A DNA stretch of 64,000 nt from Rhizobium sp. NLR16a (GCF_017948245.1 NZ_CP072865.1:1141501-1205500); one strand, 5' to 3'; shown: positions 36,085-44,877, counted from the stretch's first letter. A program made the numbers and translations. Notes: generated by a model not told the origin, from the letters alone.

Positions 36085-36861
36085 ATGCTGACGACACTTG
36101 CTGTGCTCATGGCTATTACCGGCGTCGCGCCGGCAGCTGGGGCGGGCGGAAACGAGGTCGACGTGACGCTTGTGCTTGCCGTCGACACCTCGCGGTCCAT
36201 GGATTTCGAGGAGATCGACATTCAGCGCGACGGTTATGTCGAGGCGCTGAAGCATAAGGAATTCATCGATGCGGTCAAGGGCGGTCTCACCGGCCGCATT
36301 GCCATCAGCTATTTCGAATGGGCTGGCTATGTCGTCCAGGATTCGATGATCGACTGGCAGGTGATCGAGACGGAAGCGGATGCGATCGCTTTCGCCGACA
36401 AGCTCGATGCCCGGCCGATCGCCACGCAACGACGCACCTCGATCTCCACCGCCATCGATCAGGGCGCCAGCATGATCATCACCGGTCCCTTTCGCGGCAG
36501 GCGCGAGGTGATCGACATTTCCGGCGACGGCCCCAACAATTCCGGCGATCCTGTCACACCCGCCCGCGACAAGGCGGTGGCATCAGGCATGATCATCAAC
36601 GGGCTGACCATCATGCTGCGTCCTTCCGATGCACCCGGCGGGCTCGACAAATATTATGCCGATTGCGTGATCGGCGGCCCCGGCAGCTTCGTGCTGCCGG
36701 TCAACAAGATCGAGGATTTCGCCATCGCCGTGCGCCGAAAGCTGGTGCTCGAGATCAGCGGCATTTCCCCGTCGCCTGGGGTGGAGAGGATCGCCGCCGA
36801 CGCGCCGACGACGGATTGTCTGATCGGCGAGAAGCAGTGGCGGGATATATTTGATCGATGA
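36085..36861 (+). CDS. DUF1194 (von Willebrand A-like) secreted protein
   Basis: 258 residues. A signal peptide (LTTLAVLMAITGVAPAAGA) is followed by a vWA-type fold with the MIDAS motif DTSRSMDFEE and later IDISGDGPNNSG. DUF1194 proteins are periplasmic and of unknown function. Start at ATG 36085 after ACGAGGA; the longer frame has no signal peptide. Stands alone between a LysR gene and a repeat. Confidence 0.85.
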   Translation: MLTTLAVLMAITGVAPAAGAGGNEVDVTLVLAVDTSRSMDFEEIDIQRDGYVEALKHKEFIDAVKGGLTGRIAISYFEWAGYVVQDSMIDWQVIETEADAIAFADKLDARPIATQRRTSISTAIDQGASMIITGPFRGRREVIDISGDGPNNSGDPVTPARDKAVASGMIINGLTIMLRPSDAPGGLDKYYADCVIGGPGSFVLPVNKIEDFAIAVRRKLVLEISGISPSPGVERIAADAPTTDCLIGEKQWRDIFDR

Positions 36862-36901
36862 GGTGCGGGCTATGGCGCGCGACTTGGGACGAGCAGAGAC
36901 G

Positions 36902-36970
36902 GGGGTGCCGCATGGCACCCCTAGAAAGGAAAGAAGCCTCGCCCTGAGGGGCTCGAAGGCGAAGCGGGTA
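36902..36970. repeat. palindromes including dispersed copy 5
   Basis: GGGGTGCC-GCAT-GGCACCCC (36902-36921) is a hairpin. It is followed by CCTCGCCCTGAGGGGCTCGAAGGCGAAGCGGGT (36938-36970), related to the copy at 27027-27073. Confidence 0.55.
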
Positions 36971-36993
36971 CTCCCAGCGTCTGTCGCCGCAAC

Positions 36994-37683
36994 CTACAAC
37001 GGCAGCTGCCTGCCGGCCTGCTCGCTGACCATGTATTCGGCGTACCAGTCCGGCCAGTTCTCGTCATGCTTGCCGCCGTTGCGTTTCTCGTGTTCGCCGT
37101 GGGCTTGGGCGGCGCGGCGGAGTGCCGCCGCAAGGTCGCTCGATGTCGAGAAGGCCGTCTCATCGGCGTCGATGCGTCCCGGCAGGCGGGTGGTGACTTC
37201 CTGAAACAACCAGCCGTTGCCATCCGGATCCTTGAAGGAGGCGAAGGAACGGTAGCTGCGGTGCTCGGGGTCGCGGCCGGCGACGCGCAGGCGGCCGAAG
37301 AGATAGGGCTCGTCCGTGCCGGCATAGACGCCCGATGCGTCGTGGAAGACCTCGCTCACCTCGACGCCGCGGGCGATGAGATCGCGCCGCGCGGCCTCGA
37401 TGTCGGAGACGATCAGGTAGAGCCCTTGCGCTGAGCCGGGGGCGGCGGCCGTGACGTTCCTGCCGAAGATGATGGCGCAGCCGGAGCCCGGCGGGGTGAA
37501 CTGAATCACCCGGAAATCGACATCATTGGCAAAGTCGGCGTCGAGCCTCCAGCCCAGGTTCTCATAAAAGCGTTTGGCGCGGTCGACGTCGGAAACGGGG
37601 ATGACGACCACTTCGAGCTTGGTGTCGATCGGCCGTGTTTCTGGAATTTCGATGGGGGTTTCACTGCGCATTGCATTGCTCAT
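36994..37683 (-). CDS. VOC family protein with extra C-terminal extension
   Basis: 229 residues. Residues about 20-160 form a VOC module (KLEVVVIPVSDVDRAKRFYENLGWRLDAD; C-terminal SFKDPDGNGWLFQEV with a metal-ligand Glu). The extension (residues 160-229) is rich in Ala, Lys and Trp (HDENWPDWYAEYMVSEQAG) and resembles tails of rhizobial VOC proteins. Substrate unknown. Confidence 0.85.
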   Translation of the reverse strand: MSNAMRSETPIEIPETRPIDTKLEVVVIPVSDVDRAKRFYENLGWRLDADFANDVDFRVIQFTPPGSGCAIIFGRNVTAAAPGSAQGLYLIVSDIEAARRDLIARGVEVSEVFHDASGVYAGTDEPYLFGRLRVAGRDPEHRSYRSFASFKDPDGNGWLFQEVTTRLPGRIDADETAFSTSSDLAAALRRAAQAHGEHEKRNGGKHDENWPDWYAEYMVSEQAGRQLPL

Positions 37684-37983
37684 CTTCAGCTCCCTTGAGG
37701 TTTGGACGCATTAAGAATGGCGATACATGTCGGGATCGAGTGGACCACAGCGTGGGGTGGGCGTCGAATCAATTATTCTGCTGTTGGAGAAGACGGCGGG
37801 CTTCTCCCGCCGTCAGTTTGTCGACAAGCCCGTCCTCTATTTGGCGTCGTCCTCGGCCTTGGCCGATGATCTGCTGCACCTGATGTAGATGCTCGGGACA
37901 AACCCGAGCATGACGAAAGAGCGGTTGGCCGACTTCGTCAGTTGGGGGATAGCGGACCGATCCTGCGCCTGTCGCGCGGGCTT
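37684..37983. other. gene-free spacer with two hairpins
   Basis: GACGGCGGG-CTTCT-CCCGCCGTC (37792-37814) is a nine-pair hairpin, and palindrome copy B lies at 37888-37928. No gene is supported. Confidence 0.45.
37888..37928. repeat. intergenic palindrome, copy B
   Basis: GATGCTCGGGACAAACCCGAGCATG is a hairpin, followed by ACGAAAGAGCGGTTGG. Same 41-bp unit as 17151-17191 (copy A), with compensating changes in the stem (CGCG/CGCG to CGGG/CCCG). Confidence 0.7.
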
Positions 37984-38418
37984 CTATGCCGCAAGGGCGG
38001 CGCGCGTTTTGCCGATCATCAGGGCGGCGCGTGCCGCCTCGCGGCCTTTCTCGACGAAGTGCGCGCGATAGATCTGGGTATGGTGTTCCGTCTCCTGATA
38101 CTGGTGCGGTGTCAGCGAAACGGATAGCACCGGCACGCCCGTATCCATGCCGGCACGCATCAGGCCGTCGACGACGGCCTGGGCGACGAATTCGTGGCGG
38201 TAGATCCCGCCGTCGACGACGAAGGCAGCGGCGATGACGGCGGCGTAACGTCCGGTCGCGGCAAGATCGCGCGACAAAAGCGGCATTTCGAAAGCGCCGG
38301 GGACATCGAATATGTCGATCTGTTCGGCGGGAACAAGCTGTTGGAAGCCTTCAAGCGCACGGTCGACGATATCGGCGTGCCAGCCGGCTTTGACGAAGGC
38401 ATAACGGGTGGGTGTCAT
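37984..38418 (-). CDS. ribH2: 6,7-dimethyl-8-ribityllumazine synthase, type II
   Basis: 144 residues of lumazine synthase, the next-to-last riboflavin enzyme: VPGAFEMPLLSRDLA, VVDGGIYRHEFVAQAV (His next to the active site), VPVLSVSLTPHQYQE. Its short length, the TPHQYQETEHH motif and rhizobial context match RibH2, the decameric paralogue known from Brucella and Mesorhizobium, which sits apart from the main rib operon. It lies directly behind an FMN riboswitch, so expression falls when FMN is plentiful. Confidence 0.93.
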   Translation of the reverse strand: MTPTRYAFVKAGWHADIVDRALEGFQQLVPAEQIDIFDVPGAFEMPLLSRDLAATGRYAAVIAAAFVVDGGIYRHEFVAQAVVDGLMRAGMDTGVPVLSVSLTPHQYQETEHHTQIYRAHFVEKGREAARAALMIGKTRAALAA

Positions 38419-38500
38419 GGTAATCTCCTTTGGCGTACAGACACATCACCCAAGGCGATCACGAGCATCCGCCGCCAGCCCGGAGGGCAGCAGCAGCGCA

Positions 38501-38638
38501 CGTTCTCTTTCATCCGGACTATGACCGTCGGCTCAGGCATCTCACCTGATCTGCTGACCCTTCCGAGGAAGGCGCTCGCGGGCTCGCAATCGAAACTGCA
38601 TACCGCCGGTAGGGACTTTCACCCCGCCCTGAGAACGG
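38501..38638 (-). promoter_or_regulatory. FMN riboswitch (RFN element) before ribH2
   Basis: Read on the minus strand it has the RFN consensus order: GGGCGGGGTGAAAGTCCC, TACCGGCGGTAT, then AGCCCGCGAGCGC, GATCAGGTGAGATGCC, GAGCCGACGGTCATAGTC, CGGATGAAAGAGAACG. All conserved blocks of the FMN aptamer are present. It ends about 80 bp upstream of ribH2. Confidence 0.95.
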
Positions 38639-38763
38639 CGCGGACAATAGGGGCAAGGCGGCGGGCTGGCAATAGGGTAAGATGGTTTCCGGATGGGTGC
38701 GTTGGTGTGTCCTCTAATATGGCCATTTGCCTTTCGCTGCAGCTCAAGGCGTTCATCGCTTTC

Positions 38764-38938
38764 GCTCCCCGCCCCTCATCTGCCTGCCGGGCTTCTTTTC
38801 CCCGCTGGGGAGAAGGGGAATCGCGGCGGGCGCCTCGCTCCATTTGAGATGTTTGCGGTAGGTATGGTCACCGTGAGGCTTGCTTCCCCTTCGCCCCGGC
38901 GGGGAAAAGAAGCCCGTCAGGGCAGATGAGGGGGTGAG
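38764..38938. repeat. large inverted-repeat element
   Basis: Left arm (38764-38820) and right arm (38884-38938) are inverted copies of about 50 bp. CCCCTCATCTGCC, GGGCTTCTTTTCCCCGC and GGGG-GAAGGGGAA on the left match TTCCCCTTCGCCCC, GCGGGGAAAAGAAGCCCG and GGCAGATGAGGGG on the right. The 63-bp centre has no ORF. It resembles RIME-like elements or a small MITE. Confidence 0.75.
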
Positions 38939-39103
38939 CGACGATGGGAGCGAATGCGCTGAGCGTCAGCGAAGGGCACATGCTCCACCACCCTTGTTGA
39001 GCACGCCCTTCCGCCTACATGCTTCTGCTGAGGAATATCCATGTCGAAAAAGCATGCTGCTCCGCCTCACTGAGGGGTAGAGCAGCAACCATGGGAGAGA
39101 GCG

Positions 39104-39550
39104 ATGCCAGAATCTTTCGTCGTGCGCCGCGAGACGCATCTTGCAGCGCCGCCGGCGGCGGTGTTTGCGCTGATGACCGATCCGGAGAAGATCCTGCGCT
39201 GGATGGGGACGGAGGCCGAGGTCGAGCCGGAGCCCGGCGGGCTCTATCTCGTCAACGTCACCGGCGCCCGTTTTGCGCGCGGCTCGTTTCGCGAGGTGGT
39301 GCCGGTGCATCGGCTTGCCTACAGCTTCGGCTGGGACGGCAGCGAGGTGGTGCCGCCCGGGTCGAGTCTGGTCGAGATCGACCTGATCGAACAGGGAGGC
39401 GGGACGCTTTTGCGGCTCACCCATAGCGGCCTGCCGAGTGCGGAGCAGTGCGCTGGCCACGAGGAAGGCTGGGCGCATTACCTCGGACGGCTCACCGAGG
39501 TCGCCGCCGGGCGCAACCCCGGTCCAGATCCATTTTACGGCAGGAGATGA
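39104..39550 (+). CDS. SRPBCC family protein (AHSA1-like)
   Basis: 148 residues of a START/Bet v1-like fold: VVRRETHLAAPPAAVFALMTDPEKILRWMG, then EVEPEPGGLYLVNVTG, and the C-terminal helix with GWAHYLGRLTEVAAG. This is the AHSA1-like subgroup; these small proteins bind hydrophobic ligands. In rhizobia they are often paired with an ArsR regulator, which is not seen here. Start ATG 39104 with GGGAGAG upstream. Confidence 0.88.
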   Translation: MPESFVVRRETHLAAPPAAVFALMTDPEKILRWMGTEAEVEPEPGGLYLVNVTGARFARGSFREVVPVHRLAYSFGWDGSEVVPPGSSLVEIDLIEQGGGTLLRLTHSGLPSAEQCAGHEEGWAHYLGRLTEVAAGRNPGPDPFYGRR

Positions 39551-39650
39551 ACGGTTTTCGGCAGGCGGCGGGACGCCCCTCAAGCGCTTGACGCTACGGG
39601 AAGAACGGTTTGCCGCGGTCAAAAAAGTGCTGCTTTTTCGTCCGCAAACA

Positions 39651-39675
39651 TGAACGTGCAGTTCATCTCCAGTTC
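39651..39675. promoter_or_regulatory. GTTCA-box cluster before a small secreted protein gene
   Basis: TGAAC-GTGCA-GTTCA (39651-39665) is an inverted repeat with five-base arms, followed by a third GTTCA at 39671. The two GTTCA are 10 bp apart, one helical turn. Likely a binding site for an OmpR-type regulator at the gene starting 39724. Confidence 0.35.
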
Positions 39676-39723
39676 AATTTGGCGGTCCTAAGGTGATTGC
39701 GGCTGGATGAAATGGAGTTTTCG

Positions 39724-40032
39724 ATGAAGGCACTTTCTATCGCGGCTGCCTTGCTCGCTGGCAGCCTCTCGATCGGCACGGCTCAGGCGATGCCGATCGG
39801 GGCAATCAAGGTTGAGAGCACTGTCACAAAGGTCGACTACGCCTGTGGTCGCGGTTGGCACCTGACCCGCTGGGGCGAATGCCGGCGCAACTGGCACCGC
39901 CCGCCGCCTGTAGCTTTCTATGGCGGTCCGCCCCGCTGGGGCTGGGAGCGGCGTCATCGCGATTGGGATGGCCCGCGCTGGGGCTATGAGCGGCGCTGGG
40001 ACCGCGAACGCCGCTGGCGGGATGACTACTAA
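39724..40032 (+). CDS. small Trp/Arg-rich secreted protein
   Basis: 102 residues: signal peptide MKALSIAAALLAGSLSIGTA, then DYACGRGWHLTRWGECRRNW (two Cys in a CGxGxHxxxxGxC motif typical of rhizobial hypothetical proteins). The tail is very rich in Trp, Arg and Pro (PPRWGWERRHRDWDGPRWGYE). Start at ATG 39724; a strong terminator follows. Function unknown; basic exported proteins of this type are frequent in Rhizobiales. Confidence 0.8.
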   Translation: MKALSIAAALLAGSLSIGTAQAMPIGAIKVESTVTKVDYACGRGWHLTRWGECRRNWHRPPPVAFYGGPPRWGWERRHRDWDGPRWGYERRWDRERRWRDDY

Positions 40033-40061
40033 AAAGCCTTTGACAGAGGCAGACAAACGAG

Positions 40062-40090
40062 GGCCGGTGCGATGTTTCGCCCGGCCTTTA
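40062..40090 (+). terminator. Rho-independent terminator
   Basis: GGCCGGTGCGA-TGTT-TCGCCCGGCC then TTTAT; a ten-pair stem with one bulged T, 30 bp behind the stop at 40032. Its stem is nearly the same as the terminator of the sRNA candidate at 6867-6896. Confidence 0.75.
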
Positions 40091-40112
40091 TCCGTTGAAA
40101 TAACGAATGCGC

Positions 40113-40337
40113 TCAAATGCGGCTGACGAGCCAGTGCTTTCCGTCGATCAGCTCTTCAAGCTCGGCCGGATCCTTGACGCCGAACTCGAACCATTCCACG
40201 AGTTCCTTCGCCTTCCGCTTGCTTTCCTCGGCTGTAAAGTCGATCCCATAGCGCTCGCACCAGCGTCGAAGGATCGACGTCAGCAGCGTCATGTCATTCC
40301 CGTCAAGCGGGTCTTTCGGCCAGTATGTCGTGCCCAT
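40113..40337 (-). CDS. hypothetical protein, 74 residues
   Basis: Mixed-charge helical protein (MGTTYWPKDPLDGNDMTLLT, then WCERYGIDFTAEESKRKAKE). It has a clear GAGGGG ribosome-binding site 7 bases upstream of ATG 40337. The sequence has normal rhizobial codon use and no low-complexity parts. No domain recognised. Confidence 0.65.
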   Translation of the reverse strand: MGTTYWPKDPLDGNDMTLLTSILRRWCERYGIDFTAEESKRKAKELVEWFEFGVKDPAELEELIDGKHWLVSRI

Positions 40338-40793
40338 CGCAACCCCTCAATCGCTAATGACAGGCTGGCACATAATCGAATCAATGTCGCGCAATTTAAA
40401 AGTGTTTATTGGGTTGTTTTCCACCGTGGTGAATGGTTTTCCACAGAGTTGTTGGACGGTGAGGTTGACAGGGGTGCGGAGGGACCCGGCTGGCGCAAGT
40501 GCCGAAAGGAAATCCCCCGGACACCTGAGGTGTCCTCAGTTGCCGACAAAGTCTCCTCCGTCATGCCCGGCCTTGTGCCGAGTATCTGACCAGGGCAGTT
40601 GTTTGAACGAAAACCGTTTATTTTCAGATGCATAATTGGATCGTCGCAGATCCTCGGCACAAGGACGAGGATGACGTCGGGGGTTTTGGTTGCCAACAGG
40701 CGGATACCGGAGACCACCTCAGAGGCCGCGGGAGTGTCCGTGGGCTGATGTCTCGGGGTTGCCCACGTCCTGTTGCAATGCCAATGTTAACCC
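40338..40793. other. gene-free region with hairpins and an inverted repeat
   Basis: GGACACC-TGA-GGTGTCC (40519-40535) is a perfect hairpin. The long inverted repeat 40559-40676 follows. No credible gene. Confidence 0.5.
40559..40676. repeat. 30-bp inverted repeat pair with 58-bp spacer
   Basis: The left arm (40559-40588) CGTCATGCCCGGCCTTGTGC.. and right arm (40647-40676) ..GGCACAAGGACGAGGATGAC match as inverted copies in 26 of 30 positions. The CCTTGTGCCGAG core is perfect. The GTCATCC...GAGGATC type is common between alphaproteobacterial genes. Confidence 0.75.
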
Positions 40794-41891
40794 ATGGATC
40801 TGCCTTCCTCTCTTGCCTGGCTGATTGACGAGGCTGCGGCTTCGCCCGGTCCCGAACGGTTTCTGGCCGAGCTCGGGCGCCGGCTGCTGGCCGATGGCCT
40901 GGCGCTTTCCGGCGGCGCGCTGACACTTTCGGTGCCGCATCCGATCATCGCGCGCCGTACCTGGCTGTGGCGAGCCGAAACCGGAGCCGTCATCGAGGCG
41001 TTGGGTTTTGCCGCCCCACCTCAAAGCGATGCCGGGCGCGAATGGCTGGCCGGGCTTGGGCCGGTTTGGGAGGAGAGCATTGGAGCTTCGCGGGACGGCG
41101 CTGTGCTCGGCTGGGCGGGCGTCGGCAGGAGGACGGGGGCGGACGAATTTTCTCCTGATGAAGCCGCGCGGCTGCAGGAGATCGCGCGTTTTGCCGCCGC
41201 GCCGCTTGCGGCCCTTGCGGCGCGGGAGGCGCGGGCGGCACTGCTTGAAGCCTATCTCGGCCGGCGCAGTGCGGCTCGGGTTCAGTCCGGTGCACTTGCC
41301 CGCGGCACCGGCGAAACCATTCGCGCCGCTCTTCTCTGCGCCGATTTGCGGGATTTCACCGCACTTTCCCAGGTGACGGAGCCGCAGGCGATGATATCAG
41401 CGCTCGACGCCTATTTCGACCGCGTCGCCGGCGCCGTGCACGCCTTCGGCGGCGAGGTGCTGAAATTCATCGGCGACGGCGTGCTGGCGATCTTTCCCGT
41501 CACCGCCGCTTCCGGTGACGAGGCCCGGGCTGATCGAGAAGCCTGCGAGGCGGCGCTTCGGGCCGTCGCCGCCAGCCGCGCCGGCATGATCCATCTCGAT
41601 CGGATGCGCGAGGCTGAGGGGCTGGCGCCGCTGCCCTTCGGCGCCGCCCTGCATTTCGGCGAAATCCTCTGGGGCAATATCGGCGCCGCCGACCGGCTTG
41701 ACTTCACCGCCATCGGCCCGGCGGTCAATCTGGTCAGCCGGCTGGAAGGGCTCTGCAAGCCGCTCGGCCACAGCGTTCTGATCTCAGGTGCCGTGGCGGC
41801 GAATACCGAGGCCGCGCTGACGCCGCTCGGCGAGCATGCCCTGCGCGGCATCGCCGAGCCCTGCGCCATCTTCACTTTGGCTGGGGTTTGA
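40794..41891 (+). CDS. class III adenylate/guanylate cyclase, cytoplasmic
   Basis: 365 residues. The first 150 form a sensor-like region without membrane helices. The cyclase domain is at about 175-365. Metal ligands Asp184 (CADLRDFT) and Asp228 (KFIGDG), Lys224, Thr305 (DFTAIG), Asn312 and Arg316 (VNLVSRLE) are all present, as in active cAMP-forming bacterial cyclases. The frame is in the middle of a repeat-rich area and the gene is not in an operon. A second cyclase (27161) with different sensor architecture is in the same window. Confidence 0.92.
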   Translation: MDLPSSLAWLIDEAAASPGPERFLAELGRRLLADGLALSGGALTLSVPHPIIARRTWLWRAETGAVIEALGFAAPPQSDAGREWLAGLGPVWEESIGASRDGAVLGWAGVGRRTGADEFSPDEAARLQEIARFAAAPLAALAAREARAALLEAYLGRRSAARVQSGALARGTGETIRAALLCADLRDFTALSQVTEPQAMISALDAYFDRVAGAVHAFGGEVLKFIGDGVLAIFPVTAASGDEARADREACEAALRAVAASRAGMIHLDRMREAEGLAPLPFGAALHFGEILWGNIGAADRLDFTAIGPAVNLVSRLEGLCKPLGHSVLISGAVAANTEAALTPLGEHALRGIAEPCAIFTLAGV

Positions 41892-42077
41892 ACCCTGAGA
41901 TCGGGCTGTCCGCCTTCACCTGCCATGGCATGTTTTCCCACAAACCGCGCAGAAGAATCATTCTCGTAGGCGTGTGATCAAGCCTGGCCATCGCTGAAGA
42001 TCGTTTTCGAATCTCCTTCGGAAAAGGTCTGCAAAGAAATATTTGCAAAGATATGTTTGCGATTGTATCCTTGGGTC

Positions 42078-42728
42078 ATGAATGAGTACAATCCCCGACC
42101 CTCCCCAGATGCCGCCATCTCCCGGACCGTCAGCCGGGTCGTGCCCGAACCCACCGCACTGAAGGCGCTGGCGCACCCCGTCCGCCTGCGCATGCTCGGC
42201 ATGCTGAGGATCGACGGCCCCGCCACGGCGACGCAGCTCGCCGCGCGGCTCGGCCTGAACAGCGGCGCGACCAGCTATCATCTGCGCCAGCTTGCCCAAT
42301 ATGGCTTCATCGAGGAGGCGCCGCATGGCTCACGACGCGACCGTTGGTGGCGCGCGCGCCATGAGCTGACCTCGGTGCCCGCAAGCGAGACGCAGGGGGA
42401 GGCGCTCGATCTCGATGTCGCCTTCAATCAGGCGGCGCTCTCGCTGCAGGTTGGCCAGATGCAGCAGGCGCTTGAGGAATATGCGGAGCTGCCGGCCAAA
42501 TGGCGCAAGGCGACGGCCGCCGACGACATCATCATCCCGATGACCGCTGAAAAGGCCGAAGCCCTGACGAAACGGCTGAGCGATATCATTCTCGAAGCGA
42601 TGCGGGAGGCCCCGCCGTTGGGGGAGGCGGCGTCTCGCAATCCTGACATCGTTCCCTTCTATGTCATGTTGCACGCCTTCCCCTATCCAGGCCGTGTTCC
42701 GCACCGCGAGCGGGATAACGAGCCGTGA
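42078..42728 (+). CDS. ArsR-type winged-helix regulator, helix-turn-helix
   Basis: 216 residues. The DNA-binding domain is at about 25-105: ALKALAHPVRLRMLGMLRID, QLAARLGLNSGATSYHLRQL, and DRWWRARHE. The C-terminal half is helical and may sense a ligand. No metal-binding Cys pair is seen. Its stop overlaps the start of the MFS gene (GTGA), so regulator and exporter are co-translated. Start at ATG 42078. Upstream GCAAA-GAAATA-TTTGC could be its own operator. Confidence 0.88.
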   Translation: MNEYNPRPSPDAAISRTVSRVVPEPTALKALAHPVRLRMLGMLRIDGPATATQLAARLGLNSGATSYHLRQLAQYGFIEEAPHGSRRDRWWRARHELTSVPASETQGEALDLDVAFNQAALSLQVGQMQQALEEYAELPAKWRKATAADDIIIPMTAEKAEALTKRLSDIILEAMREAPPLGEAASRNPDIVPFYVMLHAFPYPGRVPHRERDNEP

Positions 42729-43957
42729 GAAGGGGCAAGCCGTTTCTCGCGCTCGCCGCCGCCGAGACGCTATCGCTGTCCGGCACCCGGCTTTCGACTG
42801 TCGCCGTTCCCTGGCTGGTGCTGAGCGCCACCGGCAGCCCGGTGCTGACCGGGTTGACGGCGATGATGGAGATGCTGCCTTACGTGCTCGCCAAAGCGCT
42901 CGGCGGGCCGCTGATCGACCGGGTCGGCGCCAAGCGCATCGCCATCATCTGCGACGCCGCTTCCATGGCTGTGGTGGGTCTCGTTCCGCTTCTCGATCTC
43001 TTCGGCGTGTTGACGGTGCCGATGCTGCTGCCTCTTGTCTTTGCCATGGGTGTGCTGCGTGGTCCCTCCGACGCCGCCAAGCAGGCGATGGTTCCCGATA
43101 TCGCCGCTCTCGCCGATGTGCCGCTCGAACGGGTGACCGGCGTCTCCAGCGCCATCGAGCGGCTGGCCTCGACGATGGGCGCGGCCGGCGCCGGCTTGCT
43201 GATCGGGCTGATCGGCCCGGGGCAGGCGCTCATCGTCAACGCCGCCACCTTTGCCGCGGCCACCGTAATCATTGCGACTGGCATACCGGGCATCCGCCGC
43301 ACTCCTGCGATCCTCGCCGCGTCCGACGCGCGGCCAGCGTCATCCTATCTCGACGATCTCCGGGGAGGCTGGCGCTTTCTGCGCAGCGATGCCGTGCTCG
43401 TCAGTATTGTCACCATGGTGGCGATCACCAATCTGCTCGATCAAGCCTATCACGCCGTGCTGCTGCCCGTCTGGACGAAGAACGCCGGTCATGGGCCGGA
43501 GCTGCTCGGAGCGATGTTCGCCGCCTTCTGCGGCGCTTCCGTCGCGGGGGCGGCGATTGCCGCTGTTATTGGCGAGCGCATGCCGCGTCTGATCGTCTAT
43601 ACCGTGGCTTTCCTCCTGACCGGATGTCCACGCTTTCTGGTGCTCGCGGTGGATGCGCCGCTCGGCTCCGTCTTTGCGACGCTCGCAATCGCAGGCTTTG
43701 CCTCCGGTTTCCTCAACCCTATCCTGTCGGCGGTGATCTTCGAGCGCATCCCCAAACCGCTGACCGGCCGCGTCACGGCGATGAATACCGCTCTCTGCTT
43801 TGCCCTCATCCCCTTCGGCGGCCTCGTCGGTGGCGCGCTGATCAGCACGATCGGGCTTGGCGCGGCGTTGCTCCTTTGCGGCCTCGCTTACCTCGCTGCG
43901 ACCCTCTTTCCGCTGGCGCTCAAGAGCTTTCGCGGTTTTGACAAGGCCGTGGCATGA
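42725..43957 (+). CDS. MFS transporter, multidrug-type
   Basis: 410 residues, 12 predicted TM helices. Motif A-like GGPLIDRVGAKRI lies after TM2 and GFLNPILSAVIFERIP later. It begins with GTG 42725, which overlaps the stop of the ArsR-type gene. Pairing with such a regulator suggests export of a toxic small molecule. The substrate is not predictable. Confidence 0.9.
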   Translation: MRRGKPFLALAAAETLSLSGTRLSTVAVPWLVLSATGSPVLTGLTAMMEMLPYVLAKALGGPLIDRVGAKRIAIICDAASMAVVGLVPLLDLFGVLTVPMLLPLVFAMGVLRGPSDAAKQAMVPDIAALADVPLERVTGVSSAIERLASTMGAAGAGLLIGLIGPGQALIVNAATFAAATVIIATGIPGIRRTPAILAASDARPASSYLDDLRGGWRFLRSDAVLVSIVTMVAITNLLDQAYHAVLLPVWTKNAGHGPELLGAMFAAFCGASVAGAAIAAVIGERMPRLIVYTVAFLLTGCPRFLVLAVDAPLGSVFATLAIAGFASGFLNPILSAVIFERIPKPLTGRVTAMNTALCFALIPFGGLVGGALISTIGLGAALLLCGLAYLAATLFPLALKSFRGFDKAVA

Positions 43958-43971
43958 GCCCCGCGCAGGCC

Positions 43972-44877
43972 CTAGCCTTGCCCTCCGATTTCCTCGAACA
44001 ACAGATCGATGAAGCAGCGCACTCGCGGCTCCAGCATGCCTTTGTCGGGATAGAGCGCCACGATCTTCGTGTCGTCGGTTTCGAGGTCAGACAGGACCTG
44101 CCGGAGACGACCGGCGGTCAACTCGGCGGCGACAACGAAGTGCGGAAGAAGGGCGATTCCGAGGCCGGCCATGCAGGCGTCACGAACGGCTTCTCCGCTG
44201 TCGAGCCTCAGGCGGCTGCGCCCCTGCGCCTTGATCCAGCCGCCACCACTGCGAAAGCGCCAGCCCTGCCTTTGGCCGCGGCTGGTGAAGAACAGGCAGT
44301 CATGGGCCGCCAGATCCCCTATATCGCGAGGCATGCCGCGTTCGGAGAGGTAGGAGGGCGAGGCACAGAGCCGCGCCTTGTCACTGGAGATCACGCGCGC
44401 GATCAACCGGCTGTCGGCCGCCGATGGCGTCGCGCCAATCTCGATCGCCAGATCGAAGCCATCTTCGACGTTGTCGGCCGGGCGATCGGTGAAGTTCACT
44501 TCGACCTGCATGTCGGGCCAGGTGCGAAGATATTTTTCGAGTAAGGGAAGGACGACGAGCCGTCCGAAGAGACCGGGAACGGCAAGCCTGAGAACGCCTC
44601 GCGGCGTGCCGCTTTGCCCCGCAATGCTCGCCTCCGCCTCGTCGACCGATGCCAGGATCTGCAGCCCGTGCTCGTAGAACAGTCGTCCTTCGTCGGTCAG
44701 GCTCAGTGTTCTCGTTGTCCGGTTGAGCAGGCGCGCCCCGAGCCGCTCTTCCAGGCGGGTGACGGCCTTTCCCGCTGCCGAACGGGAGAGGCCCATGGCC
44801 TGGCCGCCGGCGATAAAGCTTCCGGCATCGACGACGGCCATGAAGATCAGGATATCGTTCAGGTTCGTGCGCGGCAT
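43972..44877 (-). CDS. LysR family transcriptional regulator
   Basis: 301 residues: HTH MPRTNLNDILIFMAVVDAGSF, SRSAAGKAVTRLEERLGARLLNRTTRTLSLT, and the effector domain beginning GVLRLAVPGLFGRLVVLPLL. Convergent with the MFS gene (14 bp apart). Upstream in the same direction lies the LLM oxidoreductase, not divergent, so its target is not obvious. Confidence 0.92.
   Translation of the reverse strand: MPRTNLNDILIFMAVVDAGSFIAGGQAMGLSRSAAGKAVTRLEERLGARLLNRTTRTLSLTDEGRLFYEHGLQILASVDEAEASIAGQSGTPRGVLRLAVPGLFGRLVVLPLLEKYLRTWPDMQVEVNFTDRPADNVEDGFDLAIEIGATPSAADSRLIARVISSDKARLCASPSYLSERGMPRDIGDLAAHDCLFFTSRGQRQGWRFRSGGGWIKAQGRSRLRLDSGEAVRDACMAGLGIALLPHFVVAAELTAGRLRQVLSDLETDDTKIVALYPDKGMLEPRVRCFIDLLFEEIGGQG

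Noticed and set aside
35080..36429. 449-codon minus-strand ORF
   Set aside because: Opposite a LysR and a DUF1194 gene with clear motifs; no domain in the translation.
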